Source: Lactococcus paracarnosus
Lineage (GTDB): Bacteria > Bacillota > Bacilli > Lactobacillales > Streptococcaceae
Assembly: GCF_006770285.1 (NCBI RefSeq)
Contig: NZ_CP017195.1
Coordinates: 372,001-436,000 of the forward strand
Direction: 5' to 3'
DNA length: 64,000 nt
The translations under genes were made by a program, and so were the position numbers. Positions 15,756-25,158 of the stretch are shown here, one piece after another; position 1 is the stretch's first letter, and each line of letters starts with the position of its first letter. The notes under the pieces were generated by a model. It saw nothing but the letters and a program-made list of their open reading frames with translations. It did no database searches and was not told the origin of the DNA.

Positions 15756-16375
15756 TCACGTCATCTGACTTTAACCGGATTCGGCATCTTACCTTTGCGT
15801 TAATTAATGCCTATCATTCAGTGAATTCTGCTACGACACAAGAGGCACTCTACGCACAAATTTCGGATGAAATGTATCAACTATCAGAGACGCTTGCACC
15901 GTTTATCCGTGACATTAAGTCGCCAACTTTGACAAAAGAGGGTGCAGAAAAATTATTGGCATCAGTTAAGGCTGAGGTTGTCCCATTTGAGTTTCCGACT
16001 AAGGCAGTGATCCAAAAACTCTTTAAGAAAGTCAAGAAACTAAAAGTACCTGAGGTTGCCCATCTTGAGTTAAGGGATTATACTTATTTTGCTTGGAACG
16101 ATTTAGCCAGTCATCGCAAATATATGCTGGTCAAGCATGCGGGTCAGACGATGGGGATTTACGGTACCATCGGTGCAGACACGAAAAAGAATACTTGTGC
16201 CATCTGCTCGCAGACGTCACAAGTTGTGCAGTTCATGGCCTTGACCAAGTCAAATGTGGATGGCACCTATACTAAAAATGGCAATTATATCTGTTTAGAT
16301 AGTGATGCCTGTAACCATCAGATGCAACATGATAGAGGCCTCGCAAACTTTGTATCGACAGTCTTGCCCAAATAA
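15752..16375 (+). CDS. FusB/FusC-like EF-G-binding protein with C-terminal zinc finger
   Basis: The 207-residue protein has a helical N-terminal half and a C-terminal treble-clef zinc finger with Cys149, Cys152, Cys181 and Cys187 (CAICS and CLDSDAC). This is the layout of FusB/FBP proteins, which bind elongation factor G, release it from stalled ribosomes and, in staphylococci, give fusidic acid resistance. Chromosomal homologs in other Firmicutes may have a housekeeping role. Translation from TTG 15752 is coupled to ybaB (TTGA overlap). Resistance by this copy is not shown. Confidence 0.8.
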   Translation: MITSSDFNRIRHLTFALINAYHSVNSATTQEALYAQISDEMYQLSETLAPFIRDIKSPTLTKEGAEKLLASVKAEVVPFEFPTKAVIQKLFKKVKKLKVPEVAHLELRDYTYFAWNDLASHRKYMLVKHAGQTMGIYGTIGADTKKNTCAICSQTSQVVQFMALTKSNVDGTYTKNGNYICLDSDACNHQMQHDRGLANFVSTVLPK

Positions 16376-16387
16376 ACTTGGCAGTCG

Positions 16388-16413
16388 TGTAAGTATCTAG
16401 AGTTTTACTTACA
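16388..16413 (+). other. Hairpin after the FusB-like gene
   Basis: TGTAAGTA and TACTTACA pair around a 10-base loop, without a T-run. It is possibly a weak terminator or mRNA 3' end. Confidence 0.4.
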
Positions 16414-16472
16414 AAATAATTAAAGAAAATATTAATTTTTAAAATCAATTTAGTAATATCAAAAAAACGCTC

Positions 16473-16994
16473 CGTATTAATATTACAGATCAAAATAAGG
16501 AAAGTATTGGGGCACTATTTGAGGACCTAATTGAATTTAGAAATCATGTGAGAGTATATTTTGATTTCGTTGCGGTACCTAAAATTGATAAAAATTATAT
16601 AGAAAAATTGATAAAAAGACACTATTCTTGAAATACCATAAACAACTAGTTGATATGGGATATAAAACACGGTTTCAGGTTAGTAATGCTGGTAAGTGTA
16701 TGTGGAAGAACGAACAATCAATCACAGTAGATGCGTCTGGCAATTTTTTGAAATGTTATTCTTTAGTAGAGATATCTCGTTACACGACAAAAAAGGCCAA
16801 TTTGATTGGTAGTGGAAAGCTTGTGCGAGGGTGGCTGTCCGTACAATCAATACATACAAGGAAAAGGGATGAGTCGGAATTGTCAAAAAAGTTATCTTGA
16901 TTTTGCAAACAAAGCTATTTTTTCTCAAGAAATATTTGGTGATATTACCTTTAAGGAAATATCAAAGATAAAAACGTTAACAGTGGAGTCTTAA
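16473..16994 (+). pseudogene. Decayed radical-SAM/SPASM peptide maturase (C-terminal remnant)
   Basis: Three consecutive frame segments make one SPASM-type protein. They are RINITDQNKESIGALFEDL to a stop at 16629; then YHKQLVDMGYKT, CMWKNEQSITVDASGNFLKCYSL in the +2 frame; then, back in the first frame, SLCEGGCPYNQYIQGKGMS with NCQKSYLDF to a stop near 16992. The cysteine pattern (C-x-W, K-C-Y-S, C-x-GG-C, C) is that of iron-sulfur SPASM domains of ribosomal-peptide maturases. The N-terminal CxxxCxxC radical-SAM half is absent. Two frameshifts and the missing half show that it is non-functional. It lies 1 base before an ABC exporter gene. Confidence 0.75.
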
Positions 16995-16995
16995 A

Positions 16996-18438
16996 ATGCT
17001 GAAATTATCAAGTTATGTACCTAAAGCAATAAAAATTAAACTGTTTATCATTAATGTATTAGTCATTTTATCCTTTGTATGCACGCCTTTTATATCAAAA
17101 ATAATGATTGATAATCTTCAAAATCATTCTGGCAGACAATTGATTCAGATTGCAGGACTTCAATTGGTGGTATTTATAGCGAGTCAACTTATTTTTTATT
17201 TTGAAGATGTCGTTAAAGGAGATTATGATCAGATTGTTTGGGAATCGGTTTTCAATCGTTTGAATAGAAAATTGAGATATTTCAATACAAAACAAACAGT
17301 ATTAACTGAAAATAAATTACAATCACAAATTACTACAAATTTTCAGCTTATTCAGGACTTTTTTTATTATCATCCGATGAAAATTGTACTTAGCACCATT
17401 AGAATCGGGGTAGTAGCTAGTATTATATTGTATTATTCAGTAATATCGGGTATTTTACTGCTATTATTTATTCCTTTCTTTTTGATTATCTCTAACATTT
17501 TCCGAAAAAAAATTACGATATTAGGGCAAAAGGCGATTGAGACACAGAATCAATTGCGGTATTATTTATTAGACATTTTCAAGCATCATCAAAGTGAACG
17601 TTTTAGAAATACCTCTATATTTCAGCCAAGTAGTCAACTGCTTTTGATGTTCCGAAAATCGAAAAAACATGCTACTCGAACGACTGCTGCCTTTCAAAAT
17701 TTTATGATGTATGCTTTTTTAAATTTATTGATATTAGGCACTTTTTTTATTTCTTCTTATCAGGTTTTAAATGGGAAAATGACCTTTGGAACGTTATTTG
17801 CTTTACAGCTTTATGTGTCCAACCTCTGGAGTCCGAGCGAGTATTTATTAGATACGATTAAAGACTACTTTTCAATTAAAGAGATTATTTCAGAGTTTGA
17901 TGGTTTGTTGCAGATGGATGAAGTGAGCTATCAAAATGAAAAAATTAATTGTATTCAGTTATCAAATGTAACGCTTTTTAATGATGCTGGGCGGAAGATA
18001 ACGGAAATTCATAAATTTGATTTTGTACCAAATGTACTGAATTTGATTACAGGTGAAAATGGTAGCGGTAAAACCTTACTGGTGAAATCTATTTTAGGAA
18101 TTTATGGCAACTACGCAGGTACAATCACAGTACCTTATCACGGTGAAAATCAAAACTTTGAATTTCTACCAGCTACATTTGACAATAGTTTATTTTTTGA
18201 ACAGCCTATTTCAGCGACTGCTTCTTACGGTCAGATTAAATGGCATCAATTAACACAGCTTGAAGATAAATCTGTTTACATATTTGATGAGCCAACAAAT
18301 TTTTTAGATAAAGATAATAAAGAAAAAGTCTATAAGTTAATTAAAGCGTTGATTGTGCAAGAAAAGATTGTGATAGTGATTTCTCATGATCCTGGATTCC
18401 TTGTTTTTAATCAGGTAAATCAGCTTATTCTGAATTAA
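16996..18438 (+). CDS. ABC transporter with fused membrane and ATPase domains, peptide-export type
   Basis: The 480-residue half-transporter has about five or six membrane helices (residues 1-280) and then an ATPase domain with Walker A GENGSGKT (near 355-362), Walker B VYIFDEPT and an H-loop VISHD. The signature region reads ATASYGQIKW instead of LSGGQ, and the domain is shorter than usual (about 150 residues). The adjacent maturase remnant suggests it once exported a modified peptide. No precursor peptide gene was found beside it. Start ATG 16996 follows TGGAG. Confidence 0.75.
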   Translation: MLKLSSYVPKAIKIKLFIINVLVILSFVCTPFISKIMIDNLQNHSGRQLIQIAGLQLVVFIASQLIFYFEDVVKGDYDQIVWESVFNRLNRKLRYFNTKQTVLTENKLQSQITTNFQLIQDFFYYHPMKIVLSTIRIGVVASIILYYSVISGILLLLFIPFFLIISNIFRKKITILGQKAIETQNQLRYYLLDIFKHHQSERFRNTSIFQPSSQLLLMFRKSKKHATRTTAAFQNFMMYAFLNLLILGTFFISSYQVLNGKMTFGTLFALQLYVSNLWSPSEYLLDTIKDYFSIKEIISEFDGLLQMDEVSYQNEKINCIQLSNVTLFNDAGRKITEIHKFDFVPNVLNLITGENGSGKTLLVKSILGIYGNYAGTITVPYHGENQNFEFLPATFDNSLFFEQPISATASYGQIKWHQLTQLEDKSVYIFDEPTNFLDKDNKEKVYKLIKALIVQEKIVIVISHDPGFLVFNQVNQLILN

Positions 18439-18558
18439 GGGGTACAGGTAAAATAGGAGTGTTTAAAGGTACTCTATACTTCATATTTCAAAAAATAAAA
18501 ACTGTTCTCCAAGTGGGAGACTGCGTAAGGTATGATAGAACATAACTAAGTTAAAAAC

Positions 18559-18628
18559 AAAAAAATCTATTCAGTTTTACGAACCGAATAGGCACAGAGC
18601 GAAAGAAGTGGAGTTCTTCGCCTGTCTA
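18559..18628 (-). ncRNA. Candidate small RNA of about 70 nt, minus strand
   Basis: On the minus strand a promoter (18635-18663) is followed by a hairpin whose arms are ACAGGCGAAGAA and TTCTTTCGCTCTGT. A terminator hairpin CTATTCGGTT/AACTGAATAG then ends in seven U residues. The one irregular pair in the terminator stem is a G-U wobble on this strand but an A-C mismatch on the other, which favours minus-strand transcription. There is no ORF. No known RNA family was recognised. Confidence 0.5.
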
Positions 18629-18634
18629 CTATTT

Positions 18635-18663
18635 AGATTACCACACTAAGAGAGACTAGGTAA
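18635..18663 (-). promoter_or_regulatory. Promoter of the candidate small RNA
   Basis: TTACCT and TAATCT are 17 bases apart, and TGG before the -10 makes an extended -10. The predicted start is near 18628. Confidence 0.5.
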
Positions 18664-18686
18664 GCAATACCCTAATCTCTTTTTTT
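18652..18686 (+). terminator. Terminator, plus strand, upstream of the valS leader
   Basis: GAGACTAGG pairs with CCTAATCTC (one mismatch) across a 10-base loop and is followed by seven T residues. It probably ends transcripts of the ABC exporter gene. It overlaps the minus-strand promoter of the candidate small RNA. Confidence 0.65.
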
Positions 18687-18750
18687 AATCCTCTTGAACC
18701 CTTGCTTAGGCGCATTGGTAAAAATTTATATACATACGTCGTTAAGCAAG

Positions 18751-18779
18751 TTGACGGCGCGTGCATATTTTGCTAAAAT
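18751..18779 (+). promoter_or_regulatory. Promoter of the valS T-box leader
   Basis: TTGACG and TAAAAT are 17 bases apart, with a TGC extended -10. The leader to the valS start is about 270 bases. Confidence 0.75.
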
Positions 18780-18786
18780 GAAGGTC

Positions 18787-18975
18787 AAACAAGAAGAGGT
18801 TTGTAAAGTCGGTATCGTAGCAGAGAACGTCAGATTGCTGAAAAAGACGTCGATACCCTTTACAATGGTTGCTTTTTGATTAACTGAATAAAAAAATCGA
18901 GTGCTCAAACAAGGTTTGGGAATTTAGGTGGTACCACGTGAAAGCGTCCTATTCTTTATATAGGGGGCTTTTTGT
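18787..18975 (+). promoter_or_regulatory. T-box riboswitch of valS
   Basis: The leader has a Stem I with GTAAAG/CTTTAC and GGTATCG/CGATACC pairs (about 18799-18862). The T-box core TTAGGTGGTACCACG is at 18924-18938. A terminator hairpin (AGCGTCCTAT with ATAGGGGGCT, then TTTTTG) lies at 18943-18974. GTC in the 3' side of Stem I is a candidate valine specifier. Uncharged tRNA-Val would stabilise the antiterminator and allow valS transcription. An ORF drawn through this RNA is not real. Confidence 0.9.
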
Positions 18976-19057
18976 TTGATTTCAAACGGATTTGCGATTA
19001 ACCGAAAAGCAAGCAGATTAATCAGAAAATAAGATAAGTAAGATAGAGGAGAAAATC

Positions 19058-21727
19058 ATGACAAAAGAACTGTCAACAAAATTCGATCCAACAGAAGTAG
19101 AAGCAGGACGCTATGACAAATGGCTTGCTGCGGGGGTGTTTAAGCCGTCAGGCGATTTAACTGCTGAGCCCTATAGTATCGTCATTCCGCCACCGAATGT
19201 AACAGGTAAGCTCCATCTGGGACATGCTTGGGACACAACTTTACAAGACATTATCATTCGTGCCAAACGGATGCAAGGCTACGATACACTATGGTTGCCT
19301 GGTATGGACCATGCAGGGATTGCGACGCAAGCCAAGGTTGAAGAACGCTTGCGTGAGGACGGGATTTCTCGTTATGATTTAGGCCGTGAAAAATTCCTAG
19401 ACAAGGTTTGGGAATGGAAAGACGAGTATGCGGGGACAATCAAGTCTCAGTGGAATAAAATGGGCTTGTCACTCGACTATTCTCGTGAATGCTTTACCTT
19501 AGATGATGGCTTATCAAAAGCTGTCAAAAAAGTATTCGTTAAGCTATATGAAAAAGGCTTTATCTACCGTGGTGAGTTTATCATCAACTGGGATCCAGCT
19601 GCGCGCACTGCCCTCAGTGATATCGAAGTCATCCATAAAGATGTCGAAGGCGCCTTTTACCATATCACGTATCCGCTCACAGATGGGTCAGGCATGGTCG
19701 AGATTGCGACGACACGTCCAGAAACGCTTCTTGGTGATGTGGCAGTGATTGTAAACGCTAAAGATGAACGCTATGCTGATATCATCGGTAAAACAGTGAT
19801 GGTGCCCTTTGTCAATCGTGAAATCCCTGTCTTAACTGATGATCATGCGGATATGACCAAAGGAACAGGTGTCGTAAAAATCACACCAGCTCATGATCCA
19901 AACGACTTTGATGTCGTCGAACGTCTGAATGCACAAGGTCATGCCTTGCCGATGATTAATGTCATGAATGACGATGGCACGATGAATGAATTAGCAGCTG
20001 ACTTTGCTGACATGGATCGCTTTGAAGCTCGTAAAGCAATCATCTCTCAGCTGGATAGCATGGGACAGCTTGTTAAAATCGAAAAAATGATCCACAGCGT
20101 TGGTCATTCTGAACGTTCAGGTGCAGTAGTAGAACCCCGCTTGTCTACCCAATGGTTTGTTAAAATGGATGAGCTGGCAAAAAATGCCATCGCCAACCAA
20201 CAAACAGAAAATGCTGTCGAATTCTTCCCACCACGTTTTAATGACACCTTTACACAATGGATGGAAAACGTCCATGACTGGGTTATTTCACGCCAACTCT
20301 GGTGGGGACATCAAATCCCTGCTTGGTATAACGTAGATGGTCAGATGTATGTCGGCGAGACGGCACCAGAAGGTGATGGCTGGACACAGGATAATGATGT
20401 TCTAGATACGTGGTTCTCCTCAGCCTTGTGGCCGTTTTCAACCATGGGGTGGCCAGATGAAGATGCTGCTGACTTTAAGCGGTATTTCCCAACTTCAACC
20501 TTGGTGACAGGTTATGACATCATCTTTTTCTGGGTCAGCCGCATGATTTTCCAAAGTCTGGAATTTACGGAAGAGAGACCTTTTAAAAATGTCTTGATTC
20601 ATGGCTTGATTCGAGACGAAGAGGGTCGTAAGATGTCTAAGTCTCTCGGTAACGGGATTGATCCGATGGATGTCATCGAAAAATACGGTGCGGATGCCTT
20701 ACGTTGGTTCCTATCAAACGGTTCTGCACCAGGTCAAGATGTCCGTTTCTCTTATGAGAAGATGGATGCGGCTTGGAATTTCATCAATAAAATCTGGAAT
20801 ATCTCACGCTACATCATCATGAATAAGGAGACAGTTACTGCAATTGATATCCTAGCTAATGTGGATAAAGTAGCAGCTAAAACAGCAGGTAACGTCACTG
20901 ACCGTTGGATTTTGACTAAGCTAAACGAGACGATCGAAAATGTCACGAAGAACTTTGAAAAATTTGAGTTTGGTGAAGCAGGTCGTGCGCTCTATAATTT
21001 CATCTGGGAAGAGTTTGCCAACTGGTATGTTGAGTTAACCAAAGAAGTCCTTTATGGCCAAGATGAAGCAGAAAAAGATGTCACACGCAGTGTACTAGTC
21101 TATGTCCTCGATCAAATTCTGCGTTTACTGCACCCAATCATGCCATTTGTGACAGAGGAAATTTCTGAAAATCTTGGTTTGATTACAGGTAGCTTGGTAA
21201 CTGCTGCCTATCCAGTAGTGCGCCCTGAGTTTACAGATGATGCTGCTGTACGTGGTGTTGAGACACTAAAAGATATCATCAAATCTGTCCGGAATAGTCG
21301 TTCAGAGGTAAATACTGCGCCAAGTAAAACAATTCCAATCTTGATCAAGACTGAGAATTCTGAAATTGAAGCCTTTCTGAAAGCAAATGATGCCTACCTA
21401 ACGCGCTTTACAAATCCAGAGACACTCGCCATTGCGACTGATATTAAGGCACCATCTCAAGCGATGACAGCTATTCTCTCAAATGTTGAAATCTATTTAC
21501 CACTTGCAGGCTTGATTAATATCTCAGATGAGATTGCTCGCCTTACAAAAGAGCTAGCTAAGTGGCAAAAAGAGTTGGATATGGTAACGCGTAAGCTATC
21601 AAATGAGAAATTTGTGGCGAATGCCAAAGCCGAAGTGGTCGATAAAGAAAAAGCCAAGCAAGCAGACTATCAAGCGAAATATGAAACAACGCAAGTCAGA
21701 ATTACCGAGTTAGAAACATTATCTTAA
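19058..21727 (+). CDS. valS: Valyl-tRNA synthetase
   Basis: The 889-residue class I synthetase has the HIGH motif in [14 protein letters not shown], the KMSKS motif in [14 protein letters not shown], an editing (CP1) domain with [13 protein letters not shown], and a C-terminal coiled-coil arm ([19 protein letters not shown]). It charges tRNA-Val and removes mischarged threonine. The start at 19058 follows AGAGGAG. Expression is controlled by the T-box upstream. Confidence 0.97.
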   Translation: MTKELSTKFDPTEVEAGRYDKWLAAGVFKPSGDLTAEPYSIVIPPPNVTGKLHLGHAWDTTLQDIIIRAKRMQGYDTLWLPGMDHAGIATQAKVEERLREDGISRYDLGREKFLDKVWEWKDEYAGTIKSQWNKMGLSLDYSRECFTLDDGLSKAVKKVFVKLYEKGFIYRGEFIINWDPAARTALSDIEVIHKDVEGAFYHITYPLTDGSGMVEIATTRPETLLGDVAVIVNAKDERYADIIGKTVMVPFVNREIPVLTDDHADMTKGTGVVKITPAHDPNDFDVVERLNAQGHALPMINVMNDDGTMNELAADFADMDRFEARKAIISQLDSMGQLVKIEKMIHSVGHSERSGAVVEPRLSTQWFVKMDELAKNAIANQQTENAVEFFPPRFNDTFTQWMENVHDWVISRQLWWGHQIPAWYNVDGQMYVGETAPEGDGWTQDNDVLDTWFSSALWPFSTMGWPDEDAADFKRYFPTSTLVTGYDIIFFWVSRMIFQSLEFTEERPFKNVLIHGLIRDEEGRKMSKSLGNGIDPMDVIEKYGADALRWFLSNGSAPGQDVRFSYEKMDAAWNFINKIWNISRYIIMNKETVTAIDILANVDKVAAKTAGNVTDRWILTKLNETIENVTKNFEKFEFGEAGRALYNFIWEEFANWYVELTKEVLYGQDEAEKDVTRSVLVYVLDQILRLLHPIMPFVTEEISENLGLITGSLVTAAYPVVRPEFTDDAAVRGVETLKDIIKSVRNSRSEVNTAPSKTIPILIKTENSEIEAFLKANDAYLTRFTNPETLAIATDIKAPSQAMTAILSNVEIYLPLAGLINISDEIARLTKELAKWQKELDMVTRKLSNEKFVANAKAEVVDKEKAKQADYQAKYETTQVRITELETLS

Positions 21728-21735
21728 CCGGTAGC

Positions 21736-21779
21736 TCAAGCATTTTTGTCAAGTAAAAATACTTGACAAAAATGCTTGA
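21736..21779. terminator. Perfect 20-bp inverted repeat after valS
   Basis: The arms 21736-21755 and 21760-21779 are perfectly complementary around AAAA. No T-run follows, though the stem itself has T5/A5 stretches. It probably ends valS transcription. The right arm's last bases begin the -35 of the rpmF promoter, so the two functions abut. Confidence 0.65.
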
Positions 21780-21804
21780 TTTCTCAAGTGAACTTTGTTA
21801 GAAT
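21776..21804 (+). promoter_or_regulatory. Promoter of rpmF-rpmG
   Basis: TTGATT and TAGAAT are 17 bases apart, with an extended TGT before the -10. The leader is about 53 bases with AAAGGAG at 21847-21853. Confidence 0.75.
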
Positions 21805-21863
21805 AGATAAGTATTGAGAAATCAAGGCAACAAATTTTAAAAAATAAAAGGAGATTTAAGAAA

Positions 21864-22031
21864 ATGGCAGTTCCAGCACGTCACACCTCGAAATCTAAGA
21901 AAAACAAACGTCGTACGCATTATAAAATGACAGCACCAACAGTTATATTTGATGAAACGACTGGCGATTACAGCCGCGGCCACCGTGTATCCCTTAAAGG
22001 ATATTACAAAGGCAAAAAAGTTACAAAATAA
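21864..22031 (+). CDS. rpmF: 50S ribosomal protein L32, zinc-free form
   Basis: The 55-residue protein starts [21 protein letters not shown] and ends [17 protein letters not shown], as L32 does. No cysteines are present, so it is the form without the zinc ribbon. It is followed 18 bases later by rpmG in the same operon. Confidence 0.95.
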   Translation: MAVPARHTSKSKKNKRRTHYKMTAPTVIFDETTGDYSRGHRVSLKGYYKGKKVTK

Positions 22032-22049
22032 TAGAAAGGACAAACTAAG

Positions 22050-22199
22050 ATGCGCGTAAATATTACTCTTGAACACAAAGAATCTGGCGAACGTTTGTAC
22101 CTGACTCAAAAAAGCAAACGTAACACACCTGACCGTCTTGAACTTAGAAAATACTCTCCAAAATTACGTAAACACGTAACTTTTAAAGAAGTTAAATAA
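22050..22199 (+). CDS. rpmG: 50S ribosomal protein L33, zinc-free form
   Basis: The 49-residue protein [19 protein letters not shown]...[12 protein letters not shown] is a typical L33 without the four-cysteine zinc site ([14 protein letters not shown] replaces it). Many Gram-positive bacteria keep both zinc and non-zinc paralogs; only this pair is in the window. Confidence 0.95.
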   Translation: MRVNITLEHKESGERLYLTQKSKRNTPDRLELRKYSPKLRKHVTFKEVK

Positions 22200-22214
22200 G
22201 CAAACGGCTATATT

Positions 22215-22251
22215 AAAAAAAGCGTAGGAATTCATTTCCTGCGCTTTTTTT
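22215..22251 (+). terminator. Terminator of rpmF-rpmG
   Basis: AAAAAGCGTAGGAA and TTCCTGCGCTTTTTT pair with one wobble, giving a strong stem followed by T residues. Confidence 0.88.
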
Positions 22252-22319
22252 GTGTATAGTCGCTTTTTTGTAGTTAACTCAAGCAATCAAATAATATGCA
22301 TAGCAAATGCGATTAAACA

Positions 22320-23210
22320 TTAGCTATAAAATAACTTTAATACAATATCTTGTGGGTAGTTTCCGAAACCTTTACCAAAAATACTGCACCCGCCGATGTG
22401 CTGTGCATCATCTTTAACCTCGATACGTATCGTCCACCTGTCAATATCAATCGGAATATCTGATAACTTAACATCAGATATCAGATCGCCCTCTAAATAG
22501 GTACCATGAGGGTAAATTCTGATTGTTTTTAATAAGCCGTATTGGTTTTGATTATCAGGATACCAACTAGGTGTCAGTTTACCTCTGACATCCGCAAAAT
22601 CTCCAGGGCTTGTCCAGGTACCCAGTTCGATGTTATTAAGGGAAAAAGTAATGTCACTTGGCCAATTATCATTTGCAAATGGAAACTCTGATGAGATTTC
22701 TAGAGATAATTCAATCATTTCTAAACAATTATCACTCTCCAAATAATTTGGTGTTTGATATTCTAAAAATCCTTTACCAAACCAAAGCAGTTGTGCATCC
22801 ATACGTCTAGGATCCATAAAATATTTCGGATAATCAACGTCGCCAATAAAGTCAGTCAATGTTGCTAGGCCACAGGTCGGTTCAATCTGATAGTTCGTAT
22901 AATGGCCAATAGGGATGGCTGTTTTAATTGTATCGAAAGCTTGAAATATCTTTTTAGGAAAATTAACTTCGATTTTATCTACTTTTAAACTGACAATTTT
23001 TTTGTTACCAAGTCTTTCAGTTTTGACTATATTCGCTGCCTCCAGCTTTTTGACATGCATTGTCACGATAGCACTACTTAACTGTAACTCAGTAGCTAAT
23101 TCCTTAATGTTCATTTTAGAGGTTGATAAGAGTTGTATTATTCTAAGTCTAACTTTACTTGCTAATGCCTCATAGGTTGGTAAATAATCATTGGTAATTT
23201 CTACTTGCAT
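22320..23210 (-). CDS. ArsR-type winged-helix regulator with a large C-terminal ligand domain
   Basis: The 296-residue protein has an N-terminal winged helix (residues about 12-75: KVRLRIIQLLSTSKMNIKELA, LSSAIVTMHVKKLEAANIV). A roughly 215-residue beta-rich domain follows (LWFGKGFLEYQ, WTIRIEVKDD, HIGGCSIFGKGFGNY). ArsR proteins usually have only about 100 residues; longer ones occur beside sugar-use genes, where the extra domain is thought to bind a sugar. It is divergent from the arabinose operon, with a large palindrome between, so it is the probable arabinose-responsive regulator. No AraR is present. Confidence 0.75.
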   Translation of the reverse strand: MQVEITNDYLPTYEALASKVRLRIIQLLSTSKMNIKELATELQLSSAIVTMHVKKLEAANIVKTERLGNKKIVSLKVDKIEVNFPKKIFQAFDTIKTAIPIGHYTNYQIEPTCGLATLTDFIGDVDYPKYFMDPRRMDAQLLWFGKGFLEYQTPNYLESDNCLEMIELSLEISSEFPFANDNWPSDITFSLNNIELGTWTSPGDFADVRGKLTPSWYPDNQNQYGLLKTIRIYPHGTYLEGDLISDVKLSDIPIDIDRWTIRIEVKDDAQHIGGCSIFGKGFGNYPQDIVLKLFYS

Positions 23211-23255
23211 ATTGATAGCTCCTGATTTATTGATATATTAAACATCAAACTTATA

Positions 23256-23281
23256 TAACAACTATGTTAACATAGTTGTTA
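23256..23281. promoter_or_regulatory. 26-bp perfect palindrome, probable operator of the ArsR-type regulator
   Basis: TAACAACTATGTT and AACATAGTTGTTA are perfectly complementary with no spacer. The site is 46 bases upstream of the regulator gene. The right part, AGTTGTTAATAAA, is repeated at 23391-23403, 50 bases before the TTGACA of the arabinose operon. This suggests one strong site at the regulator promoter and a half-site on the operon side. Confidence 0.7.
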
Positions 23282-23390
23282 ATAAACATCAAGTGATATC
23301 CCAAATTACCCTGTTCATGCGACATAATCGTTCAAAATACTTATAATTTTCATATCTGTTCCTTTTTTTGTTAATTTTTCCCGTTAATTA

Positions 23391-23403
23391 AGTTGTTAAT
23401 AAA
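23391..23403 (+). promoter_or_regulatory. Half-site copy of the operator
   Basis: AGTTGTTAATAAA is identical to 23274-23286 in the palindrome region. It lies upstream of the operon promoter. Confidence 0.5.
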
Positions 23404-23452
23404 TACATTAACTAAAAACTATTTTTTATTTAATTAATTTATACAAAACCTA

Positions 23453-23481
23453 TTGACAACGCTTACATAAAGTATTAAAAT
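23453..23481 (+). promoter_or_regulatory. Arabinose operon promoter with overlapping cre site
   Basis: A perfect TTGACA and TAAAAT lie 17 bases apart. TGACAACGCTTACA at 23454-23467 matches the CcpA cre consensus TGWAANCGNTNWCA at all but one position and covers the -35 and spacer. CcpA binding there would block RNA polymerase when glucose is present. Confidence 0.8.
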
Positions 23482-23491
23482 CAACACGTAG

Positions 23492-25018
<1,527 letters not shown>

Positions 25019-25054
25019 GTACCACTCAGAGTTTAAAAGAGTTTCCTATCTGCC

Positions 25055-25083
25055 TTCTCTATTGTTCGTCAAGCGATAGAGAA
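25055..25083 (+). other. Intercistronic hairpin between the first GH51 gene and the binding protein gene
   Basis: TTCTCTAT and ATAGAGAA form an 8-bp stem with a 13-base loop and no T-run. It may protect or process the mRNA. The gap to the next gene is 140 bases, and no good second promoter is visible. Confidence 0.45.
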
Positions 25084-25158
25084 TCGCGTACAAGTTATGT
25101 TTTCAAAGTTTTAAGAAAAGCAACGTATAAGATTATTAAAATAGAAGAGGAAGTGTTT

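Noticed and set aside
18490-18690. 6S RNA or RNase P RNA in the gap after the ABC exporter
   Set aside because: No conserved rnpB or tmRNA signature was seen and the closing stem expected of 6S RNA could not be built; a short minus-strand RNA explains the hairpins better.
18694-18879. A 61-codon plus-strand ORF in front of valS
   Set aside because: It lies inside the valS promoter and T-box leader, has no ribosome site and no family pattern.
25147-25158. GTG at 25153 as start of the sugar-binding lipoprotein
   Set aside because: It lies within the ribosome site GAGGAAG; the ATG at 25159 is correctly spaced.
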